Source: Costus lasius
Taxonomy: Eukaryota > Streptophyta > Magnoliopsida > Zingiberales > Costaceae
Assembly: GCA_027563935.2 (NCBI GenBank)
Contig: CM050447.1
Location: 12,616,501-12,680,500 of the forward strand
Direction of reading: 5' to 3'
Length of the DNA: 64,000 nt
The notes under the pieces: model-generated
What the model saw: the letters and a program-made list of their open reading frames with translations, nothing else
Told to the model about the DNA's origin: nothing
The model's database searches: none
In this document: positions 54,848 to 64,000 of the stretch, in pieces
Layout of the letters: each line of letters opens with the position of its first letter
How positions within the stretch are numbered: position 1 is the first letter of the stretch
Made by a program: the position numbers and the translations under genes

Positions 54848-56125
54848 AGCCTCTTGCTCATGCAAAAGCAATGTAACTATTTGTGCATGGAAAATTTTTT
54901 CTTGTTCCAAGTTCTGTTCAATTGATTTTGTCTAAGATGCCGATGCAATTGATGAGCTGTAGAAACTTGAGTCGTGACAAATGCTCAAAGAATGTGATGG
55001 ATGGAGCAAAGCACCGTAGAAAGTAAGTGCTGCATTCCGTCCTTGTTTCAATTTAAAGACTTGGTTCCTGGCCTTGACATGACTTAAATTGAATATTACA
55101 TTCCTTATTTAGCACCGATGGGTTTATGTTATGCTCACCGTCACAAATAAAAGGAATTAACCAGGCTTACTAGGGCAATAATTTTCTTGTTTGTGTTTAT
55201 GCTTCTTGAAATATGAACCGGGGTATCAATATATGATTGAGCTATCCTACAAACTTGTAACATTAGGAAACTACTTGGTACGAGTAAGACAAAGGAATGA
55301 ATGCATCTTTGGACTTTGTTTATTAGCTTAAGCAAAATAGAGGTCTTAGGCAGAAAAATAGTATATCCAAACTGTATATAGATAATAATAACGCTTGTGA
55401 TGGAGCGTTGTTGCATTTAGGAAGTGATTCAAAGTGAGCTTACATGAACTTGTACACCGGCCTTGCATCCTAATATAGTTTTTTACTAGTAACTTGTGAT
55501 GTTTCATAGTGTACTAAAATGTTAACTATATCTTCTTTTCCCAATTATTAGATTACCTTTTACACGCATCAGATGAACAATTAGACTGTTACAAGCAAGT
55601 AGTACAACTGTACAAGTGTAGAATATACTTGCTCTCATGGTAGAAATGTAGATCTAGGAATAATTAAATGCATTTTTGAAATATATCATATAGAACTTTA
55701 ATAATATTTTTTTACTTTTGACAGAATTGGGAGCTTCAGAAAATTCTGTATTCTTGTGGAATAATCACATTGAAGGATTTTATATAAGATAGCTATGGCC
55801 TGTCAATCTTGTTTGATCAAAACATTTAATATAGTTAGGGAATATAAGTGCTTGGAGTTTCTAGGATTATATCAGAGCGTAAAGATGGATGGGTAGTGTG
55901 AAAGGGGCATATCTAACTAAGAATTAAGTGTGTTTAGTGCGAGTTCCAATTCTCTGAAGCAACCTTGGTCTATTGTCAAATGAAACGTCCATGGGCAGTA
56001 TCTTCATTGCTGTGTGATTGAATTAATTATAAATGTTTGACTGCATTTTCTGAAACTTCACGTTACATCCATGCTATCTTAGTAAACAGAGGAAGAAAAA
56101 TAAAAGGACAATTGTTCAAGAAGTG
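54848..56125. other. AT-rich spacer, nothing recognised
   Basis: No gene, repeat or RNA recognised between the two hairpin MITEs. Confidence 0.6.
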
Positions 56126-56134
56126 CACTGCTAG

Positions 56135-56541
56135 GAAAAAATTTTCTGTGCAACTGCTTGAGCAAACCCCCCTATAAAAAATTTCACGATGTTGAAAAAT
56201 TCTAAAAAAAATTCATGATGTAGTCCACAATGAGAGCTATCTATGGACATCAAGATTGTGAATTTTGGATGTATCCACGATGAGATATCGTGGATACAAA
56301 TATCATGGATTTTTTGCCTATTTATTATAACAAAAAATTCATGATATTTATATCCACGATATCTCATCGTGGATACATTCAAAATTCACGATTTTAGTGT
56401 CCATAGATAGTTCTTATCATGAGCTATATCATGAAATTTTTTTAAAATTTTTTCAATATCACAAAAATTTTTAGAGGGGGATTGCTCAGAAAAGGGGTTG
56501 CTCAACTTTTTCTGAGCAACCCCTGCTCAGGAAATTTTTTC
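56135..56541. mobile_element. Mutator-type MITE with a long hairpin, second copy type
   Basis: 407 bp; ends GAAAAAATTTTCTG and CAGGAAATTTTTTC. The flanking 9-mers CACTGCTAG (56126-56134) and CACTGGTTC (56542-56550) match at 6 of 9. Long arms pair around 56320: ATCCACGATGAGATATCGTGG (56273) faces CCACGATATCTCATCGTGGAT (56353). The right side has an extra short hairpin (GGGGTTGCTCA...TGAGCAACCCC, 56494-56527). Related in ends and architecture to 54452-54838. Confidence 0.72.
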
Positions 56542-56550
56542 CACTGGTTC

Positions 56551-59273
56551 AGGCTGCTCGAGTTCATTTGCTGGATGTTGTTAGTTAGCCACATACCCGC
56601 ACAAACATCCATGCCCATCTTAAAGCAGGAGAAGGAATCATGCCATGAGTAGCAAGTGGGCCATTCAGCCTCTGCAGTTTTCTTTGAGTAAGGCTTACCC
56701 TTGTCCAATTAATTGGTAGGTGCCAAGAGAGAAAAAGGGATGCTTCAACCACCATGCAATGCATGCCAAAAGATGCACTAAAAGTATGAATTCTAGGGCA
56801 CTAATATTGATATCATCAAGCATAAACATATCCCACCTGCCTTTACAAGCTGTGCCCAGGGGCCAGACACATGATGAGTTAGGTGGAGTGGCAAAATCCA
56901 AGTCAATAGAAAATCAGATATGAGATAATGAGAGGTTATTGGTCTATTTGACTTACTCTAATAGACATCTGAAATTAAAATAAATTACTCATGATCACCA
57001 GGAGCAGCATGAAGAAAAAGAAGATTAAAATTAATTACTGAATTAGGCTACAGGGTGCAGTTAATCCACTTAAGTGATTAAGTCTAAATACCTTCATGTA
57101 GAAATGTCTATTCCACGTATGAGTGTCATTTGATTAGGTGTTTTTTAATTTAGTTGGTCAAATATATAGGTCTACAGTATGGTAGTGCTTATCTATTATA
57201 TATTATATATATATTATCATAGTTAAAACAAAATTTGCTTGGGTATGGCATGCATAGTAAAAATAATTTATGAATTTAATAAGCATAAAATAATTCGATT
57301 TAATTAGAATATTTAAATTTAAATAAATAATAATAAGCTCATCAAATTTTATATCATATAATAATTAGAATATTCTTCAATTTAACTTTTTGTAATACCG
57401 TTTACCTCTACTTTTTAATGAATTTTCTGTTTGTTTGGCATGGGCCAAATTCTAACTTTTTCCCCCAAGCAATCTTTTTTGCTTTAAGATTTGATGAATT
57501 ATATTATGTGGAAAATTGGTTTCTTAAATTCCTAAAAAAAAATTGAACAGCTACTAGCTAGCTCGTCCCTATTGCCCCACACGGAGTACACCCTTGAGAT
57601 GCCAAGTGGTCGTCCACCCCACAATAATAAGTTACTGCTGAGGGATGGTCTATCGTTGTCATGCAAACCTCTGACTGTGAGTGTGAGGCACAAAGCAAAG
57701 CAGCACTGATATGAGTGTTTGCCTACGAGTCTCATGTTGCCGTCAAATGGCTGTTCAAGAACAGTGGAATAGATCAGCAGTACCCTTTATCGGTGTCCTT
57801 TAGTGATTAATGAAACAACACTGAAGCTTGAGAAAGAGAGATGAATGGAGCAGTAACACGAGAAAGACACAGCTGAGAGAGTGAGTGACAGCCTGTGCCC
57901 CTGTTTTCCAGGAAGACAGTAAAAAAATATAACATTAACAAAAAATTTGTCTATTTATTTTTGTTCTTTCTATGTTTACGGTTCACCTGAGAGAGATGAG
58001 AAAGAAGACAAGACTTGTAAAGAAATTATGAATTTACATCTTTGTTCTCTCATCTTCTTCCTCTCGCATGGCGCAAAGCAAGCGGGCTGTGATTTCAATG
58101 CAGAACTCACTGCTTTCATCATGTAAAGCGGGGAAAAAGAACTTTTTTTTTTTCTCCTGCTCGATTTTGATCGGATGAAGTTTGAAAGAAATTTGTGTTT
58201 ATTAAAGAAGTGATTTTTTTTTCTTTTGTATTCCCTTTTTGATGCAAGTAAAAATACGACAAATAAAGTAGTAATTTGTAGTAATGGCAGGTGGAGAAAG
58301 AATTGAGAGAGGAAGAGGGCGGAGGGCGGGAATAAGGCTAACCTCGTTTTGAAAGCGCCAGAAAGATCGAGTCCCCCCCTCGGCAACAAAGTGAAAGAAA
58401 GCTGAAAAGTGTCCCCAAGGAGGCGACTTTGCTCTCCCGCTCACATGCGTCGCCGCAGGGCGAGGTGAGATTTGGAGGTTAAATTAATCTCTATAAGCAG
58501 CTATTTTTCATTTTTACCTTGGCATGCATTAAAGGTCGGCAATTTAAGGAAAAATAAGAGCGAGAAAGACCCGCGCACGCCGATTTCATGCCTTCCGCGC
58601 GGACATTCCTTCCATTCGGTTTGAAATTAATGACGACTTCTTTGTGACGACTCCAAGGAGTACGTGATTTGCGTCGGGCTTTCTTTTTCTGTCTCTATCT
58701 CTTTTCTTCTCGAGTTTTCAATCTCATTCGTTGCCGATTTGACTCTATTGGTTGCGAAAGAGGACATTTTGGGGGGCAAAAATGAGGTTTTCCGATTGTA
58801 GAGACGATATTGCATAGATTATTACTTCCCTTGGACCTTTTCCTTTCTTGAATCCGCGATTATTTTTTTCCATTTCGGTTTCTCAGTTGTATTTCCTTAT
58901 CATGTTCCATCCCTTCGAATAAAAAAAAAATGCTATTTGGATAATTTTGGGATCTCGTATTCAAATTTACGCTATCGTTGGTATAAACATTTTCATTTTT
59001 GGTAGTTTGGTCAAGGCGCTCTACGTAGCTCCATTGTTTGTTTCTTATCTTCTCCGTCTAATTTAGGTTTTGAGTCTACCTGGCGGAGGCATACAGGACT
59101 TGGATCGTCTATTCTTCCCTTTTGAGGCTTACAGGACTTGGATCGTCTATTCTTCCCTTTTGTTGGAATTTTGTGCTTCGAGGAGGTGTAGGGTTTTGGG
59201 ATTTTGACTGCAGCAGGAGGTGGTGGCGGCCATAAAAGGTGCTGTTGTTTAGTTTGATGGTTTACATTGTAAA
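56551..59273. other. intergenic DNA and FPP upstream region
   Basis: 56551-57960 has no recognised gene. 57960-59273 should contain the FPP promoter and leader; it is AT-rich with T-runs and a GC-richer stretch at 58310-58460. A 38-base tandem duplication lies at about 59093-59163 in the probable leader. Confidence 0.5.
59093..59163. repeat. two-copy tandem duplication in the FPP leader
   Basis: ACAGGACTTGGATCGTCTAT at 59093 recurs at 59131, 38 bases apart, each followed by TCTTCCCTTTTG. The copies are essentially identical. Confidence 0.93.
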
Positions 59274-62200
59274 ATGGACGACCGGAGCTGGCTTTGGAGG
59301 CACAAGTCGCCGGAAAAGAGCCCTGGTGAGACTGAGAGCTCCGGATCGGCATCCTCTCATTCTGATAGGTACTCAGATGGCCAGGTTAGTGTTTTCCCCT
59401 CTTTGATTATGTTCTGTGTTAACCTTTTGAGTATTTGGATTTCTGAACGGATTAATGGATCCAGAAATCTTCCTTTCCAATAGCAAATTCTTACAAAACA
59501 GTTTAGATTAGAGACCTTAACCATACGAAGATTCTTACTTCTTTATCCGCATCGTAGATGGAAAAGGAAGCCTTCAAGTGTTTGATGTTCCCTCAATACT
59601 TTCTTTCTTCTCTGCTAGGATAAGAGAATTACATATCATCTGTTACTTTTGTTTCTTCTTGCTGTCTATAACGTAACGTAATTGCCTTTACAAGACAACC
59701 TATCTCTGTTCTGGCCTATTCTTTATTTCATCTTTGTAAAATTGAAAATTTTGAAAACATGCATATACATTTCAATGTATGATATTCTTTTCATTGTTAT
59801 AGATTTAGGTTTTCGACAAATATTAATAATTTGGAGAGATGTTAATTCTTTTCATGTTCATCCATGTTTCTAGCCTTCTAGGCAAACGTGATGGGCTTTC
59901 CCTTTTATATATTAGTCCTTCAACCGATGCCAGTAACGTTTCTTGAATAGACTGATAGAATAATGGAAAGTAAAAGAGGAATATATAGTAGTTCGAGATA
60001 ATGGGTCACCTAAGAATGTTGCCGAAGGATTGCTCTGATTGCAAGGGCTTAGTGTCGTTCAGTCCCTCAGACTCGGTTTTATAGTAGAAAAATGATTCAA
60101 GTTGAGAATCAATGACCAGCTACAACAAAGGGAAGCTTGAGAAATAGACAGGCCTTTTCAAGAGCCTGATCAGCCCAGACTGACTACTGAGTCAAACAAG
60201 AGCTCATTCTATGCTAGCCTACCCGAGCAACTTTCTAGACTACAAGAGGCATAATCAAGAGTGATACAAATATTCTTTTTGGAATAGCTATTTGTCGTGG
60301 ATCAGATTTGTGTAGTCTAAATATACGACTCAGAGCTGATTGATTCTTCCGGTCAAGATGGATTTGAGGTCACTAAGTTGCCTACAACATCACTTCTGAT
60401 GCCTTGTTGCACCTACACAAAAAGGATTGCTAAGGTTTTTCTAATCGTCCTTCCTGATGCGTAAGTACGAAAATCATCAATGGCAAACAAAAAGAAGTGA
60501 AATAACAATAGAAGTAAATATTAGGCTTCGATTCTTGATACCCAACCAAATGGTACATTCATATGGGAAGGCATGGGGGCTTGGTACATGAGAACCTCTC
60601 CACGGATAGTACTTGACCTTGGCAGGTGGAATCCTTGCAATGTGGGTCCCGGTAGTCTACCTTAAATGTGGCATGAGTGACTTGCCCCTAACTACACTAG
60701 GGGTACCTTTTTTCACATGTTTTAATCTCTTGAGTGATCAGGTCGAGTGTGCTAGCTTGCTTCATGATATCTTGACTTCTTTGTGGGTATTGTGAATTGT
60801 GCCAAAGTTGCCCACTTCAATATCCATCTTGTGCATGTTTCTCTTTCAAAATTTGATTACTTCTTGCACAATCTTTCTACTAGAGGTGTGGATTGATATT
60901 GTGTTTACATTTTTTATCCTCCTTTTCAACTTTGCAATCACATGTAGTATTATAAATCGTGTTTGTCTTGGAGTTGTAGCAAGCGTTATATTCAATTCCA
61001 ATGGTGTACTTCATCATTCATGGGCTTTTTCCACCCTCTAATGTTTGCTCTCGTTCTCATTTGTCATCCTTATTCAAGGACCACTAGATCTTGAACCAAT
61101 TCTATTGCAAATCATGAACAATCCTTGTTTGGTATGCTCTCTTTGGATTGATATGTACTCTGTAGGTTAAGATTGGAGTGAAAAACTATTGTTCTTCTTA
61201 AACAAAAGCTTTATGTAAATCTTCAATTACTTGAATTACTAATTACTGTAGTGTTTTGAAAAAATGATGATTGACATATTTGATATAATATGCTCTAGTA
61301 TGCTATTCTACAAATAAGCTTCAAGGCAATAATTAGGCATGTTGGTTGTTTATTAGGAATCACTGAGGACTTCACCAAATGACATTTCAGCCAGCCATGT
61401 CCAAGCATCAGAAGTTGCACCCGATACTTGTGATAGTGATATACATGAAACTGTGAAGAGATTGACTGAGAAATTATCAGCTGCTCTTCTGAACATCTGT
61501 GCTAAAGAGGATCTTGTCAAGCAGCACGCTAAAGTTGCAGAAGAAGCTGTTTCAGGTAATTAGCAATCCCTTTATGTTTAAGTTTTGGCTAGTATAATTA
61601 AACCAAAAGGTCAAGGAAATTGCATAGCATATGTAATTATGGAATAGTTGATTGATGAAGTATACACAATATGGTGCCAGTTTAGTGATGTAGATCAACA
61701 ACTGCCCATTTTTATTCTTGGGGGACAAGTTTTCTCTTGTTTTGCCTCCTAATGATTTTACTCAAAAAGTTGCAACTTCTGTATATATTGCTGTGATATT
61801 TTATTCTTCTCTCCAGCTCACTCTCCTTTACACTTCAGAAAATGAAGTTTACTAGCATATACTGGTTAATCAGTTCTTTCAACAATTGGTTTTTCAAGGG
61901 CTTGTTTTCATTTGTTTCCATGTTCATGTTAGCATTTCTTTTTGCAATTTTACTATAATGATATTTTTGATGATCTACTTGTTACAATCATATGAGAGAC
62001 AGCCATGGCTTTCTTTGACATCTAGCTAATGAGTTTAACATGACCAATTTTTTCTTTCACCCCTTTGTGAAACAAGTAAAATGCATTCTTATATGATTAA
62101 TTAAAATGATACATTTTAAAAGGTATATCAATTACACAAATTCTGTCAACAGAAATTTGTGAGCTAGGGATACATTATTTAATTTTCATTAGCTTGAATG

Positions 62201-64000
62201 CACTTTCATTTATAACAAGTTCGATGATATTTCTCCACATTATGAGAGTGGATAACTCTAATAACATTTGTTGTATTCATTAAATTTCCATTAGTGTGTG
62301 TACTGTATATCAAAAGTTGGAAAATGTTTTGAGCCATTATACAGATGCGCTATCGCTTCATCCATCTTCCATTGATTGTAAAGGTGCTGGTTCCAAGTAC
62401 TCTTGTGAAAGGATTAATTGTTTTTATTATTATTATTTTGTCTTTTGAAATGTAGCTTCCCTTGCTCGATGCTGGTGGCTAAGAAACATGGCTTATTGCA
62501 ATTTTGTTTTGGTATTACATTTATCAAATTCGTTCATTTGTGGAGTGCATCCCTGTAAGGGAAAATAGGAGTGATAGGAAGGAAACAAAGACAATGTTTA
62601 TCTCTCTTCCTAGCCATCCAACTTTTTTCATTTTTTTAAATTTTAATTCTAAAACTGAAACAACAATTTGTCATTCTTTTTGCTTTTTTTCCCTTTCCTT
62701 CAAATCGCTCGTATTTTCTCTTCTAGGACACCTAGCTTGGTTTTCTAGAGAATATTAGGGAATCAAGTAACGTGTTGAGAACATCTAGTGAATGATTGAC
62801 TTGCTATCTGAATTATTTAACCAACAAAGCAGATGTCATAACTTTTCCTGTATCAATTACTTATCCATCAAATTCCCAATTACATTATTTATCAAATTGA
62901 TTTTTAGTTTAAATTCTTAAATTGGATAGGTTGGGAACAGGCTGAAGCAGAGGTTGCAGCACTAAAGCAGCAGCTTGAAACTGCAATCCAGAGGAACACT
63001 TACCTTGAAGATAAAATTGGTCAACTTGATTCGGCTCTCAAGGGATGTGCTAATCCAGTGGAGCAGGATGAGAAAGTTCATGATTCTATCACCAAAAAGG
63101 CACATGAGAGAGAATCTGAGAAGCATGAGGTGGAGGAACATCTTGTGGAGGCCAAAGCACAGCTTGAAGCTGCAAAGACTCAAAATACGACTCTTGATCA
63201 TGGACTTGAGGCAAGGCTTGAGGCTGTTGAGAGGGAAAACATGGTTTTGAAGAGTGAGCTCCATTCTCAATCTGAAGAGCTCCAGGTTCTAGTGCTGGAG
63301 AGGGAGCTAAGTAATAAAGCTGCAGAGACAGCTAGCAAGCAACACTTGGAGAGCATAAAGAAGGTTACCAAGCTTGAAGCTGAATGCCGTCAGTTAAAGA
63401 ACATAAACCGTAGATTATCTTCCGCAAGTGATCATAAACAGATTGCTAGCCCAGCCTGCCTGGAATCTCTCACTGATAGTCAATCAGACAGTGGAGAGCG
63501 GTTACTGGGTATAGATAATGAACTTGGCTGTTCTGATTCATGGGCAACGGCTTTAATTGCTGAGCTCGATCAATTCAAGAATGAGAAGCCACATTTGAGA
63601 AACCTCACCACATCTGTGGAGATTGAGCTTATGGATGATTTCCTTGAAATGGAGAGATTTGTTGCCTTGCCTGAGACTGAGAGTTCTGGTTTTGAGCCAG
63701 AAGCCAGACCTGACCAAGTTACTATTACAGACAGCCTACCCAAGATCAAAACTGAAAATCTGAACCTTAAGTTGATTGAGCTTGAAGAAAAACTTGAGAG
63801 ACTAGAACATGAGAGATCTGAATTAGAGATTGCTTTAGTTGAATCACGCAATCACCTTGGCATGTCTTGCAATATGCTGACTGCAGCTGAAATTAAAATA
63901 GCTGATCTGCAAAAAAGGGCAGACTTGGCCGATGAATCAAAAACTAGTGAAATCATGGATTTGGACGGAAAGAAGAAGGTACTTGAGACTCAGTTAGAGT
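59274..64000 (+). CDS. FPP: filament-like plant protein (FPP family), 5' part, runs off the edge
   Basis: Exon 1 59274-59384 (MDDRSWLWRHKSPEKSPGET, then SSGSASSHSDRYSDGQ), exon 2 61357-61555 (…VKRLTEKLSAALLNICAKED then LVKQHAKVAEEAVSG), exon 3 62930 to beyond 64000 (GWEQAEAEVAALKQQLETA…). Junctions are GT-AG and in phase. The signature start and the LSAAL..I..KEDLVKQHAKVAEEAVSGWE block are diagnostic of FPPs, long coiled-coil proteins related to nuclear-matrix/filament-like proteins. Exon 3 continues with heptad-rich coiled coil, the family block ESIKKVTKLEAECRQLKNINRR, DSWATALIAELDQFKNE, and VEIELMDDFLEMERFVALP. The region visible is about 460 residues and is open throughout; family members are usually 600-1000 aa, so the C-terminal part lies outside. 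The paralogue cannot be assigned. Confidence 0.94.
59385..61356 (+). other. FPP intron 1
   Basis: 1972-bp intron, donor GGCCAG|GTTAGT, acceptor TTTATTAG|GAA. Open frames in it (59682-59873, 60613-61041) are short and unrecognised. The 59930-60560 part is GC-richer than the rest and may be a decayed insertion, but no ends were found. Confidence 0.6.
61556..62929 (+). other. FPP intron 2
   Basis: 1374-bp AT-rich intron, donor TTTCAG|GTAATT, acceptor TTGGATAG|GTTGG. No repeat or gene recognised. Confidence 0.7.

Noticed and set aside
56502..56901. Two open frames on - that might be a gene fragment
   Set aside because: They partly overlap a MITE end and the rest matches no family I know; not enough to call a gene.

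Overview
The window is nuclear DNA of a flowering plant. The evidence is spliceosomal multi-exon genes, plant-only families (PSK SIMULATOR, cytosolic alkaline/neutral invertase, filament-like plant protein, Lewis-type fucosyltransferase), fragments of plastid genes lying inside a nuclear intron, and abundant plant-type transposons. GC-rich Ala/Pro/Arg-rich 5' coding ends (TRAPPC12-like gene, invertase exon 1) beside AT-rich introns suggest a monocot, but this is inference and the species cannot be read from the sequence.

Layout. 226-9110 (-): complete 12-exon PSI gene; its 4.2 kb intron 4 holds a cluster of organelle-derived fragments and a gag-only LTR element. 11298-21988 (-): complete 9-exon exosome subunit RRP45 (CER7-like), with a GC-AG first intron, a second gag-only LTR element and a three-copy tandem repeat in intron 8, and a hAT-type MITE in intron 6. 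23436-25874: two related LTRs placed back to back, forming a 2.4 kb imperfect palindrome. 27795-30169 (+): complete cytosolic neutral invertase with a three-copy 141-bp repeat in intron 1. 30992-32080 (+): single-exon TRAPPC12-like TPR gene. 32081-38249: gene-free. 38258-39189: two hAT-type MITEs, each with a perfect 8-bp target-site duplication. 39373-49120 (-): an alpha-1,4-fucosyltransferase (FUT13-like) pseudogene whose first exon is split by a 6.3 kb Mutator-like element (MULE), and which also has a stop codon and a frameshift in its last exon. 50590-52864: a MITE split by a 2.07 kb solo LTR. 52877-54085 (+): an intronless, broken copy of an Integrator subunit 3 (INTS3) coding sequence. 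54452-56541: two long-hairpin Mutator-type MITEs. 59274-64000 (+): 5' part of a filament-like plant protein gene that runs off the right edge.

The live genes are unrelated housekeeping functions (PSK/growth signalling, RNA decay, sucrose hydrolysis, vesicle tethering, a coiled-coil filament-like protein) and form no operon or cluster. The most distinctive content is mobile DNA: the MULE combines about 0.6 kb terminal inverted repeats, long subterminal TATAC-rich tandem arrays, a decayed FAR1/MULE transposase, and a convergent decayed gene resembling plant-mobile-domain plus coiled-coil proteins. Exon boundaries were placed by reading splice sites and checking phase; for PSI, RRP45 and the invertase the phases close into full-length frames.
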